Shown piece by piece: positions 42,453 through 52,394 of a stretch of DNA of 64,000 nucleotides. A program made the translations under genes and the position numbers. Numbering within the stretch: position 1 is the stretch's first letter; each line of letters starts with the position of its first letter. This DNA comes from Choristoneura fumiferana (taxonomy: Eukaryota > Arthropoda > Insecta > Lepidoptera > Tortricidae): assembly GCF_025370935.1 (NCBI RefSeq), contig NC_133481.1, forward strand, positions 18,605,586 to 18,669,585, written 5' to 3'. The notes under the pieces are model-generated. The model made no database searches and was not told where the DNA came from. It saw only the letters and a program-made list of their open reading frames with translations.

Positions 42453-44177
42453 GTGGAGGTGGCAATAAATAAACAGACGTCATTGAGAGTTGCTCGGCAA
42501 GGTATCACAAAAGAAAAACCTTGGATAACCGCACTAAGAGATGAGAAAGGCGTAAAACATTCCAACAGAGAAAAAGTCACACAGATTGCCTCAAACTTTT
42601 ACAAATTGTTGTACTGCGATCCATCCCGTAACACTGATAATACCAATTTCCACTGTTCTGAAAACATCCCTCCAATAACGGAACACGAGATCAGTAATGC
42701 CTTAAAAAGCATGCCATACCAACGGAGCCCTGGAGGTGATGGGATTACAACAGAAGCTTTGCGAATAGGTAAAGAGGCTTTGTTGCCGCATATTTCAAAT
42801 CTATTTAACTCCATACTACAGACTGGCTCAATTCCCCAAACACTTTGTCATTCTAATATCATCTTGTTACACAAAAAGGGTGACAAGACAGATATTAACA
42901 ATCACAGGCCAATTAGTTTGGTGTCTCACTTATACAAACTCTTTACTAAGATTCTGCAAAACCGTATCTCTCCACAACTAGACCAGCACCAACCTCCTGA
43001 ACAGGCTGGCTTTCGACCCTCGTTCTCCACGACTGACCATCTACATGCTCTAAATCAAGTGATGGAAAAGGCCAATGAGTTCAATATGCCACTTTATCTG
43101 GCATTCGTTGACTACAGCAAGGCTTTTGACAGTGTCAAGCATTGTGCTATACTGTCCGCACTGCGCAGTCAACAGATAGATTCAACCTATGTGGAGCTCA
43201 TTGGCCTAATCTATCGCAATAGCACAGCCAGCATAAAACTTCATAATCACGGCCCTTCGTTTACGGTGGAAAAAGGAGTAAAACAGGGTGACCCACTTTC
43301 CCCCAAACTGTTTACCAGTTGCCTCGAAGAAGTGTTCAGAGCGTTGGCGATCTCTTGGCAAAGCAAGGGAATCGATGTCGGAAGCAAAAAGTTGACAAAT
43401 CTTCGTTTTGCTGATGACATCGTTCTCTTTTCAACATCAGCGAGCGAACTACAAAAAATGCTTCAAGAACTAAGCACAGCAAGCCTTGAAGTTGGACTTA
43501 CGATGAATCGGTCAAAGACTAAGTTGATGACGAATAGCATCAAACGTAGGGTAATGGTAGATGAGCATGTGATTCACTATGTCAACGAGTATACTTATTT
43601 GGGCCAGATAGTCTCCTTCGAAAACAGACAAGGCAAAGAAGTCGACAAACGTATTGAAAATGCCTGGAGGAGCTACTGGTCCATGAAAGCACTAATGAAG
43701 GGTAAACTTCCACTAGCCTTAAAACGCAAGCTCGTTGACATGTGCATCCTGCCCATCCTAACCTACGGTGCTCAGACCTGGTCTTTGACTGAGGCCCAGA
43801 AGTCCAAACTCAAGGTTTGCCAGCGGGCTATGGAGCGCAGTATCCTAGGTGTTCGAAGAGCCGATAGAATAAGGAACACTGAACTGCGCTCAAAAACCCG
43901 AATTGTTGATGTGGGGACAAAAACCGCCAAACTCAAGTGGGACTGGGCAGGACATGTCTGCCGGATGCATCCGGATCGTTGGGCTAAAATCACCACTGAT
44001 TGGGTTCCAAGCGACGGACACCGGAGCAGAGGTAGGCCTAAAAGAAGGTGGCGGGACGATTTGGAGAGATTCCAGCCGGACTGGCAACATTTTGCCGAGG
44101 CCAGAGACGAGTGGAAGGAGAAAGGGGAGGCCTTTGCCCAGCAGTGGGACACTATATAGGCTATTAAAAAAAAAAAA
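42453..44177 (+). mobile_element. 5'-truncated RTE-clade LINE with open reverse-transcriptase frame
   Basis: A 568-codon open frame to TAG at 44159, then poly(A) at 44165-44177. It encodes a non-LTR reverse transcriptase. Catalytic Asp220 lies in AFVDYSKAFDS, QGDPLSPKLF at 278-287, and the FADD box at 319-322 (Asp321/322). The C-terminal tail includes WAGHVCRMHPDRW, RGRPKRRWRDDL and EAFAQQWD. RTE elements encode an AP endonuclease upstream; here it is absent, and a TAG stop lies just before codon 1. The first codon is GTG, so this is a truncation point and not a real start. The RT part shows no internal stop, suggesting a recent insertion. No RNase H is seen, as expected for the clade. Confidence 0.93.
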
Positions 44178-44520
44178 TACATAAGTATATAAAAATATTA
44201 CAATGGTTATATGTCTAAATTAGTCCTTGATGTGCAACTTCCTTTTTGTTCCAAAATTCTTTGGTAACAAAAAGGGTAACAAAAAGGAAATTTCCATATT
44301 GATAATTATTAGGACATCTTGGGAGAGACTGTTCACTTTTTTCAAATGTTTCAATGCTTTCCACCGCCGCGTTTTGCTAGCAGCACTAACGTGACGGAAT
44401 GAAATATAAATAGTAATACAGTGGGAGTTATTAATATTTTACAGCTCCAACTAGAAACATCTTGATGCATCCCAGAGCGGGCCGTAAATCAACGTTTACT
44501 ATCTTCAAAATCTATTGGCT

Positions 44521-44667
44521 GGCTTTGAATACTGATGTAAAGAATGGCCAATTTGACAGCTGTCAGTCTTAGCTTGAGATCTTTTATTTGAACAACTAGG
44601 TATGGATTTTTAACCGAATGAAAGTGAAATAACTTGACCAACCTAAAAAAGTTGAGGAACTCCGGCA
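44521..44667. repeat. ~148-bp repeat, copy 1 of a pair with 48403-48551
   Basis: 'gaatactgatgtaaagaatg', 'ccaatttgacagctgtcagt', 'gtatggatttttaaccgaat' and 'gttgaggaactccggcatta' occur in the same order at 48398-48551, nearly identical. Here it is followed by a (TTTA)n run. Not recognised as a known family. Confidence 0.85.
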
Positions 44668-45119
44668 TTATTTATTTATTTATTAAAATACATTTGCACG
44701 GCATTACAGTGATAAACCAATACACCGAGAAACTTACAATGAATACAATAAGTAAAGGCAGACAAAAATCACTTATAGATACTGGATTGTCTAGCATCCA
44801 TCACCTCACAGTATCCCAAACATTCGGAGGACACATTTGACCAGCGCCCCGCGAGGAGGTCACAGTCAAGTGCTGCCGTTATCCGGATTATCATTATCCG
44901 GATGCATTATCGGCATGATTAATATATAAGCAACATATGCAACCTCGCTAAAACATTTAGGTAATTATCTTATGTTGCATTCGCAATACTAAGACTGGGC
45001 ACCTTCTGGGCACATTAAAAATGGATTTCAAAACACACACACAATGATTTAAAAATAAAATATAGAGTAATCGATTCTACTCTTGATTCTTTCAGGTTTT
45101 CAGTTGTTTAAAGTTAAAG

Positions 45120-45240
45120 GAAACCAATAAAAACGTTTATTCTACAACTAGGCCGCAAATGGCTCTTTTAACATGTCATTTTTTAAACTACCAGCTCCTG
45201 CGGAAAAAGCATCATTGCCAAGAATGCAAGAAACTTGACA
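45120..45240. repeat. LINE/SINE 3'-end remnant
   Basis: 'ggccgcaaatggctctttta', 'aactaccagctcctgcgga' and 'cattgccaagaatgcaagaa' match the insertion at 53667-53830. Non-coding. Confidence 0.65.
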
Positions 45241-45445
45241 GAAAGTAATTTTTTCGTAACCATTGTCGTTTTGAAGTACTTACATACGTATATGTGTGTA
45301 AATACTTTATTGTACATAAAACACATAAAGAAATAATCGTGTATATAACAAATTTACTCGCGTATCCAATGCGGCATTTTTCCTGCAAACCCTTCTGGAA
45401 CAGTCACGCGATGCCCCCATATCCAGAGTCCCCCCACTCCAGGAA

Positions 45446-45568
45446 CTATACTACGAAGTGCAAAAATCGAACTTCGTGTCTTGCCGTCCTGCCGACGCTA
45501 ATATCATTCAATACGAGAATGAGAGGGACGGTACGATAAACTTCGATTTCGTATTTCGTAGTAGCCCT
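45446..45568. mobile_element. Palindromic 'GGGCTACTA' MITE family, copy g
   Basis: 'actatactacgaagtgcaaa' at the left and 'cgtatttcgtagtagccctc' at the right, with 'gagaatgagagggacggtac' inside. It is the reverse arrangement of copy a. Confidence 0.78.
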
Positions 45569-45654
45569 CCCCGACTTACGGCCTGTAGCGTGCCTGTAAC
45601 GCTTCCTGTCGCTGCCAAAGTTAAATGACTGTGCCTTTTTAGAAATTGCGCGAC

Positions 45655-46155
45655 TTACAAAAAACCGGCCAAGAGCGTGTCGGACACGCCCAAGATAGGG
45701 TTCCGTAGCCATTACGAAAAAAAACAAGTAATATTATGTGCGTTATAAAACACAATTAAAAACACAATTTTTGCTACTTTGGGAGCGATTATTCCCGGAA
45801 ATCTTCACTTAATTAATCAAAAAAGTTTTTGAGAAACCTTACTATCTTTTCAAAAGTGCTGTCGAACTATGTGCCACACGTTGATGCGAGTTAAAAAATT
45901 TTTTTTTTCAATTTCTGTTACACGTGTATGGAGTGCCCCCCCTATAAATATTTATTTTTGTAATTTAACTACAAAACTAAATAGCGGCTTTGACAAGACA
46001 TCTGTACTCCAAATTTCATTGATATACATCTTGTAGTTTTCGAGTAACATGCCTGTGACATACGGACGGACGGACAGACAGACAGACAACCAGACGGACT
46101 TGACGAAACTATAAGGGTTCCGTTTTTGCCATTTTGGCTCCGGATCCCTGAAAAG
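45655..46155. repeat. Dispersed ~500-bp repeat with GACA-rich tail
   Basis: 'aaaccggccaagagcgtgtc', 'ggacacgcccaagatagggt', 'ggagtgccccccctataaat' and 'ggacggacggacagacagac' lead to 'gggttccgtttttgccattt'. Related to 19570-20030. Non-coding despite a short minus-strand frame. Confidence 0.78.
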
Positions 46156-46325
46156 GGGTAGGTGAATTCAAGAAATTTTTTAGGTGAAATAATAGTAAAG
46201 TAAGTTTTTAATGAACTTCCAACAATACTTTGCTCACCTCACATTATGATTACTATTTCTCTGCAACAAATGCAAATCTTATCTTATCTTTGTTTTTATG
46301 TTAATGCTATTGTTTTATTTGTTTC

Positions 46326-46455
46326 ATCATCATCATCATGTCAGCCGAAAGACGTCCACTGCTGGACATAGGCCTCCCCCAAGGCTCTCCACTCAGACCG
46401 GTCTTGTGCTTTCCGCATCCACCGCGATCCCGCGATCTTAACCAAGTCGTCGCGC
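46326..46455 (-). mobile_element. RTE-clade LINE 3' fragment
   Basis: Plus-strand 'atcatcatcatcatgtcagc', 'cgaaagacgtccactgctgg' and 'acataggcctcccccaaggc' are the reverse complement of an RTE 3' end with (GAT)n tail. Same subfamily as 8383-8650 and 53360-53995. Only ~130 bp remain. Confidence 0.8.
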
Positions 46456-46639
46456 GTTTATTTTTTTAATGTATTTTTATTATGTTTTATCTAATGTGCA
46501 AGGAGCGAATAAAATATTTCTATTTTATTTCTATTTAAATCTAAGGTATGAAAATTTTTAAGCATAAGTACTTTTAACAATTGTTTTATTTAATAATACG
46601 GTGCATTAACCTCAATATGAGAGAAAAGCTAGAAACTTT

Positions 46640-46933
46640 TTTTTTGTTAGCCTATTTTTGTGTCCCACTGCTGGGCAAAGGCCTCTCCTCTCTTGCTCCT
46701 CCTGCCTATCAAAGGCGAGCTCCCGCCATCCCACATTATAGGCATCTAAGTCGTCCCTCCATCTCCTCTTCGGTCTGCCTCTATTACGGTATCCGTCACT
46801 AGGAGCCCATTCCGTAACAATTTTGGCCCAACGTTCTGGGTTCATTCGACTTGGGTCCAGCCCAGTCCCGCTTCAACTTGGCCGTCTTTACGTCCACGTC
46901 AGCATTCGAGTCCTTGAGCGTAGCTCAGTGTTC
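46640..46933 (-). mobile_element. RTE-clade LINE C-terminal fragment (second subfamily)
   Basis: The minus strand reads MNPERWAKIVTEWAPSDG, GRPKRRWRDDLDAYN and a decayed C-terminal QQWD region, very like the C-terminus of the LINE at 42453-44159. Upstream it continues to ~46930 ('gtaaagacggccaagttgaa' on the minus strand). A family A SINE is inserted next to it at 46934. Confidence 0.85.
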
Positions 46934-47243
46934 ATCTCATCATCTCATCCCAGCCTATATACGTCCCACTGCTGGGCACAGGCCTCCTCTCAGAACAAGA
47001 GGGCTTGGGCCATAGTTCCCACGCGGGCCCAGTGCGGATTGGGAACTTCACACACACCATTGAATTGCTTCGCAGATTTGTGCAAGTTTCCTCACGATGT
47101 TTTCCTTCACCGCAAAGCTCGTGGTAAATTTGAAATGTAATTCCGCACATGAATTTCGAAAAACTCAGAGGTGCGAGCCGGGGTTTGAACCCACGACCCT
47201 CTGCTTGAGAGGCGATAGGTCAAACCACTATGCCACCACGGCT
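46934..47243 (-). mobile_element. tRNA-derived SINE, family A, full-length
   Basis: Minus-strand full copy: head at ~47180-47243 ('agccgtggtggcatagtgg', B box region 'gggttcaaaccc'), body, then the RTE-like tail seen on the plus strand as 'cagcctatatacgtcccact' and 'gctgggcacaggcctcctct'. It abuts an RTE LINE fragment. Confidence 0.88.
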
Positions 47244-47289
47244 TTTTTTTTTTGGCGGCGGATGGATGCGAGGGGCTAAAGGCAGTGTC

Positions 47290-47375
47290 GTGTCGCGCTA
47301 TAGAAGAGGCCTATGTCCAGCAGTGGACTGCTGTAGCTGATGCAATGATGATGATATGGCTGATGATGATGATGG
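47290..47375 (+). mobile_element. RTE 3'-end crumb with (GAT)n tail
   Basis: 'gaagaggcctatgtccagca', 'gtggactgctgtagctgatg' and 'caatgatgatgatatggctg': the last codons of an RTE LINE plus its microsatellite tail. A similar crumb lies at 48870-48937. Confidence 0.65.
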
Positions 47376-47792
47376 AGGGTTTCTTGACAGGCGAATACCT
47401 CCACTCCTTTGTTGCCCCATGGCCTCCAGACCTCTAACTCCGGCCCTGTGTATTTACAGTATTTAACAGACAACGCCCTGCAAAAGCAGAAACCTTGCAA
47501 AAATCGCTACCCTTCCTTACGTGACGTACCAACATCTTATTTTTAACGTTTGAAGGTAATTCTTTTCTTTACCGAATACCCGTATGGCGGCGTTCCAACC
47601 GGCGCAAACGCATCACTGTCACAAATAATATATAATGCTGTATCATTACAGATGATGAAATTTGGACTGATGAAGCTGATTGCAAATTGTATCATCGTTT
47701 AAATTTAGTGGTGATAGGAGGGTTACTTATTTTGGCACGAAAAAGTTAGAACATATATGCACTTTCCGCCACAGATATAGATTACACTAGAT

Positions 47793-48167
47793 CAGGGTTT
47801 CTCAAACTTATGGCTCCACGTACCCCTGTTAAAGTTTCTAGACGACAGCGAACCCCTACCTCTCCCCCCCCTATTTTTATTTCAATCATCATGATAATAT
47901 AATGTATATCATTTATTTCAATAAAAGGTAACAAATATAGGTAAGAATCGTCTTGCCAACGAAAATATAAACTGAAACAAACAACGACAAATAACAAACA
48001 AATTTGGAGTTAAAATAAAAAATACAAAAATACTCCAAAAACCAATCTTAATCGTCTTGCCAGTCTTGCAGCCACCATCACGTCACGTACCTAAACCTTG
48101 TCGCGAACCCCCTACCGTCGAATAGCGAACCCCTAGGGGTTCGCGTACCCCACTTTGAGAAACCCCA
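47793..48167. mobile_element. hAT-type MITE with 'CAGGGTTTCTCAAAC' ends and perfect 8-bp duplication
   Basis: Ends 'cagggtttctcaaac' and 'ctttgagaaacccca' are inverted. The flanks CACTAGAT at 47785-47792 and 48168-48175 are identical. The interior carries 'cgaacccct'-type words near both sides ('gcgaacccctacc' and 'gcgaacccctagg'). ~375 bp, non-coding. Confidence 0.87.
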
Positions 48168-48184
48168 CACTAGATTACGCATAA

Positions 48185-48330
48185 TGCATCTACGTCGCGT
48201 GTCCGAACCCCGACCAAACTTCCGTCCCGGGACATAGGATAGTTTTTATACCGGAAAATTGCATAGTTCCTGTGAGATAGCGATAAACGAGTTCTACGCG
48301 AACGGAGTCGCGGGTAACAGCTAGTTTATT
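48185..48330. repeat. 'Actagctgttacccg' retroposon copy, inverted
   Basis: 'gacataggatagtttttata', 'acgcgaacggagtcgcgggt' and 'aacagctagttta' are the reverse of the class at 38688-38891. It directly follows the hAT MITE. Confidence 0.65.
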
Positions 48331-48337
48331 ATTATAT

Positions 48338-48402
48338 GGACGACCGGATGGCTAAGTGGTTAGAGCACCTGACTACGAAGCTTGAGGTCCTGGGTTCGAA
48401 TA
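48338..48402 (+). mobile_element. tRNA-derived SINE, family B, head only
   Basis: 'gacgaccggatggctaagtg', 'gttagagcacctgactacga' and 'ggtcctgggttcgaat' form a tRNA-Arg-like head with A and B boxes. It then switches abruptly at 'gaat|actgatg' into the 148-bp repeat shared with 44521-44667. Confidence 0.8.
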
Positions 48403-48551
48403 CTGATGTAAAGAAAGAATGGCCAATTTGACAGCTGTCAGTCTTAGCTTGAGATCTTTTTCTTTTATTTGAACAACTAGGTATGGATTTTTAACCGAAT
48501 GAAAGTGAAATAACTTGACTAACCTAAAAAAGTTGAGGAACTCCGGCATTA
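48403..48551. repeat. ~148-bp repeat, copy 2, wedged between two SINE-B heads
   Basis: Near-identical to 44521-44667. On its left is a SINE-B head broken at the B box. On its right, after 'acgaccggcattatccggct', is a full SINE-B (48572). The junction word 'gaat' is common to both partners. Confidence 0.85.
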
Positions 48552-48571
48552 CGACCGGCATTATCCGGCTG

Positions 48572-48815
48572 ACGACCGGATGGCTGAGTGGTTAGAGAAC
48601 CTGACTACGAAGCTTAAGGTCCCGGGTTCGAATCCCGGCCGGGGCAGATATTTGTGTGAATAACACGAATGTTTGTTCTCGGGTCTTGGATGTTTAATAT
48701 GTATTTAAGTATGTATTTATCTATATAAGTATGTTTATCCGTTGCCTAGTATCCATAGTACAAGCTTTGCTTAGTTTGGGACTAGGTTCAATTGGTGTCA
48801 AGTGTCCCATGATTT
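48572..48815 (+). mobile_element. tRNA-derived SINE, family B, full-length
   Basis: Head 'gacgaccggatggctgagtg' with A box; anticodon-arm-like 'ctgactacgaagc'; B box 'gggttcgaatcccgg'. The body runs 'gcagatatttgtgtgaataa', 'tgtttgttctcgggtcttgg', 'atgtttatccgttgcctagt' and 'acaagctttgcttagtttgg'. Same as the minus-strand copy at 26690-26950. Confidence 0.88.
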
Positions 48816-49049
48816 ATTTATTTATATTATTTATATAGCTGCTGGTAGAAGCTGAATGCGTGAGGCGAGGATAGGTTGCAATGGCGTCCGTTGAGGCCTA
48901 TGTCCAACAGTGGGCTGCTATAGGCTGATGATGATACGCAAGACTGAGGCGGAGACGAGCGAAGCGGAGAGGAGACGTGTAGGATCGACCAATCATATTA
49001 GTTGAAATCCACATCTAGGAGACGAGATGTAACCTGGAGGAACCTCATT

Positions 49050-49310
49050 TTTAACCCCCGACGCAGAAAGAGGGGTGTTATCAGTTTGACCGCTATGTGT
49101 GTGTGTGTGTATGTGTGTATCTGTCTGTGGCACCGTAGGTAGCTCTTAAACCTATTTGAATACGGTTTTAATTATTTGAAAGCAGGTTTTCTAGCGATGG
49201 CTCTTAGGCATGTTTTATCAAAATCAGTTCAGCCGTTTTTGAGATATTGAGCTTTGAAGTGACAAAGTCGGGGCTTTTCCAACTTTTTGTTGGTTAGGTT
49301 AGGTTATATT
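49050..49310. repeat. Dispersed 'CCCCGAC..GTCGGGG' repeat, inverted full copy
   Basis: 'ttaacccccgacgcagaaag' at the left to 'gtcggggcttttccaacttt' and 'ttgttggttaggttagg' at the right, with 'accgctatgtgtgtgtgtgt' inside. Reverse of 10566-10815. Confidence 0.78.
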
Positions 49311-49429
49311 TATTAAACTTCAACATTACCCTCTTTTGGGAAATCCGGTAAAAAGGACCTGTCTGTGTGCTACTGCTTGCTGTAGCTTTGTGAGAATATG
49401 ACGTATGTTTACCTATAAAATTAATGCAA

Positions 49430-49454
49430 NNNNNNNNNNNNNNNNNNNNNNNNN
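49430..49454. other. Assembly gap of 25 N
   Basis: Twenty-five undetermined bases. The sequence right of it begins inside a family A SINE body, so the repeat probably caused the break. Confidence 0.99.
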
Positions 49455-49660
49455 GGGAACTTCACACACACCATTGAATTGATTCGCAGTTTGTACAGTT
49501 TCCTCACCGATGTTTTCCTTCACCTAAAGCTCGTGGTAAATTTCAAAATAATTTGCGCACATGAACTCCGAAAAACTCAAAGAGTGCGAGCCGGGACTAA
49601 CCCACGATCCTCTGCTTGAGAGCCATAGGTCCAACCATCTCGACCCCACGCTTAACAAAT
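49455..49660 (-). mobile_element. tRNA-derived SINE, family A, partial next to gap
   Basis: 'gggaacttcacacacaccat', 'cgatgttttccttcac' and 'gatcctctgcttgagagcca' on the plus strand match the body and head of family A in reverse. It has more differences than the other copies, which may be age or poor sequence next to the gap. Confidence 0.78.
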
Positions 49661-50079
49661 CATCAACAAATCATTTTTTTCAGTGGTGGGCCGCGCCTTG
49701 GGAGAGTACGACCCAAGAGGGCGTGGCGTCATGAAAAAATAACGTGCTAAGAATTTCCTGATTAACAAAACAAGCGCTAAAGGCTCCCCCATAGACACAA
49801 TATATGCAGTGCACTAAGTGACAGCAGCGCGGGCACTGCTGGGTTGACAGTCGCGATTTTGGAATTTGACTTAGAAAACTTACAAGTATCAGTTATTTCT
49901 TTAAAACAAATTCAAGAGGGGTTCAGTACCTTTGTACCTACGCACAAATATGATGACATCTTCGTCACCTAGGAAACAGTGTTACCCCTTTAATTCGGAA
50001 CCAGTAAATAAAACAAACTATTAACTTCTAACAATTTGTAAGTAGTCGAAAAATTGCAAACTAAACGGTTCATCTCACG

Positions 50080-50290
50080 ATTATATGTCAGGAATGGTCC
50101 AACTAGTTTAAATTCTTCGGAAAATCTTTTCATAGGGCGATATTCACGATGGTGGCACCTCCCGCAGTTTCGAGATGTGCCATTTACTGCACTAACCTAT
50201 GAAAAAGGGTTCTCTATCGTTTCCCCGAATTTCATATGCCCGAATGTATCGTTTCTAGAATTTCATTTGCCATAACGTCATTTATTTCTT
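50080..50290. repeat. Quasi-periodic ~16-bp word array, locus 2
   Basis: Words such as 'cgaatttcatatgccc', 'gaatgtatcgtttcta', 'gaatttcatttgccata' and 'acgtcatttatttctta' follow one another at 15-17 bp spacing. Related words recur in inverse sense near 50400-50460 ('gaaattcgggcaagtaaag', 'gtaaacgatgaaaaag'). Comparable to 33330-33600 and 58060-58575. Confidence 0.55.
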
Positions 50291-50794
50291 AAATTGTAAT
50301 TCTTCAGAGTTGATATTAAACTAACCTAACCTAAACCTACTGCCTTCTATATGATGACATTAAAATAAATCCTGAAATATAGCACGGTTCTATATATTTA
50401 TGGCAAACGTTGGTATGGAGTGTGAAATTCGGGCAAGTAAAGGTAAACGATGAAAAAGATCTTCCGAAGAGATCGAAACTAGCCCGACGTTTCTTGACTT
50501 AAAAACATGAGTTGAACCGTTTAATTTTGTAATATTTCAAGCATATCTCACGAGAGTTTAAGTATCATTATAAATAAAGCGTATCAAACCTGAGAATCAA
50601 ACCCATCACAGGCTGTCAAGAGCAAACACGTTTCGAGCCGAAACGTCGTCGTCCCCACAAAACGAAGCACGCGCTCGCTGGCGCGCCGTCAACCTATTTA
50701 TGCGCTTCCGCGTCAAATACTTCAAATACCACTGCATAGGAATGCCTTATCTTTTAGAACGATCCAGCTGAAACTATTTTTCAGGTGAGCTTTT

Positions 50795-51030
50795 TTTTTA
50801 TTCGACTGAATGGCAAACGAAACGAACAAGTGGGTCTCCTGATGGTAGGAGAACACCACCGGCCATAAACATTTGCACACCACGGGTATTGCAGATGCGT
50901 TGCCAACCTAGAGGCCTAAGATGGGATACCTCAAGTGCCAGTAATTTCACCGGCTGTCTTACTCTCCACGCCGAAACACAATAGTGCAAGCACTGCTGCT
51001 TCACGGCAGGATTAGCGAGCAAGATTGTGG
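50795..51030. repeat. LINE 3'-end remnant
   Basis: 'tttattcgactgaatggcaa', 'caagtgggtctcctgatggt' and 'cctagaggcctaagatggga' match 41405-41605. It then continues with 'cacaatagtgcaagcactgc' and 'gattagcgagcaagattgtg', absent from that copy. Related scraps: 18280-18330 and 26640-26690. Confidence 0.68.
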
Positions 51031-51039
51031 TAGTGGTAG

Positions 51040-51680
51040 CAATCAAAGTCAAAGTCAAAATATCTTTATTCAATTTAGGCTACAACAAGCACTTATGAAT
51101 GTCGAAAAAAATCTACCACCGGTTCGGAAAAACCTCTGCTGAGAAGAATCCGGCAAGAAACTCAACGAGGTATATATATTTTTTTAAAACAGATTTACAA
51201 TATTATTAAATGATATGTATACATCACAAGTATTTAACACAACTTTATTTTTAACACAGTAGGTTCACTATTTGAAGGGATCGCTAATGCGGATCGGAAT
51301 TATTTCCAAATATCCCTGTCCATGATATAATCATTAACTTTATAATACGCCTTTGATATTAATGTCTTCTTGACAATAGATCTGAATTTTTATCCGTTTC
51401 ATTTATAATATTTTTTGAAATTTTATTATAAAAACGTATGCAATTTCCCAGAAAAGACTTTTTGGTTTTAGCCAGTCTGTAAGATGGAACTTTAAGCTTC
51501 CCTGTGTTTTTAGTAGCCTTTGGCTTAAAGTCTAACTCAACTAGGATAGGCGATTCAGGTTCAGTCCGTTTCCAGAAATGCCTAAAGCCGTAATGAGATG
51601 AGAGAGTACAAAAGAATCGCCCGTCGACGGAGGATCGACGTCGGACACGGGCTATGTGTAGAACAACAAGTTGCAATGTT
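51040..51680 (-). mobile_element. LINE fragment: RT C-terminus plus 3' UTR
   Basis: The minus strand reads a polyprotein tail with KKSFLGNCIRFYNKISKNI and, in a nearby frame, SKAYYKVNDYIMDRD. A 3' UTR follows, ending at the plus-strand 'aaagtcaaagtcaaaatatc' and 'tttattcaatttaggctaca'. The catalytic core is missing. It is the fullest copy of the family also present at 2958-3190 and 29975-30118. Confidence 0.78.
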
Positions 51681-51895
51681 TTATACTTTATCTAATACTT
51701 ACAGATGTAGTGCGCAAATGATTTCCATCGGAAAAAGTTAGATCTCAATCGAAGTACGACGGCACCCGAAGGGTCAGTCAGCTAAATTGTGTCACCGATG
51801 ATGATAAATTTCATGCTATTTTTTTAAGAAATCAATTTATAAAGAACAAAAGTCGTATTTTTTAAGAAATCCTGAAATTATGCAACTACCTTATA

Positions 51896-52272
51896 CAGTG
51901 GCGAGCTAAGCTAGGTAACCAAAGGCCCTGGGAAAAAATATATAGGGCCCCAACCAAACTATTTAAAATCGTTTGTCGGTTATTGGTCGTTTCCGAATTC
52001 GACGTACTCCAGATTTGAAAATGAAAAAAAAATGAAAATGAAAAGATTTATCGGAACAACACAAATAAAAAAGAGAAAATAATAAAAGATAACTTATATA
52101 TATGCGCCGAAATGTCCCCGCCTCAGCATAAAATGCGGAAGTGGAGTCAGCGCGGTCTTCCGGCGTGACCAATTTAGTACGGATTTGTCATTTATAGTTT
52201 GTCCGAGGGGCCTCCTGAGCTTGGGGGCCCCGGGCCACTGCCCCATCTAGCCCTCCGGTAGCTACGCCACTG
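51896..52272. mobile_element. hAT-type MITE ('CAGTGGCG..'), copy 3, with internal insertion
   Basis: Ends 'cagtggcgagctaagctagg' and 'gtagctacgccactg' match the copies at 7865 and 17097. The interior is interrupted by ~170 extra bases (~52018-52190), including A-rich sequence and 'cttccggcgtgacc'. The flanks 'ccttata' and 'ccttttat' may be a decayed 8-bp duplication. Confidence 0.75.
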
Positions 52273-52371
52273 CCTTTTATTTTATTTTACAAAAAATTGA
52301 CCGTGATTGACCCTTTTATTATTGTTATTTTTCCTAACCTGTGTAATATGTCACTGCTGTTATATTATTAT

Positions 52372-52394
52372 CTTTCTTTCTTTCTTTCTTTATC
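52372..52394. repeat. (CTTT)n microsatellite
   Basis: 'tctttctttctttctttctt' run of ~22 bp. Confidence 0.9.

Noticed and set aside
42453..44159. A host protein-coding gene starting at 42453
   Set aside because: The frame is a LINE reverse transcriptase. Its first codon is GTG directly after a stop, and it ends at a poly(A) tract.
43772..44182. A 136-codon minus-strand open frame
   Set aside because: Antisense shadow of the LINE C-terminus; no independent evidence.
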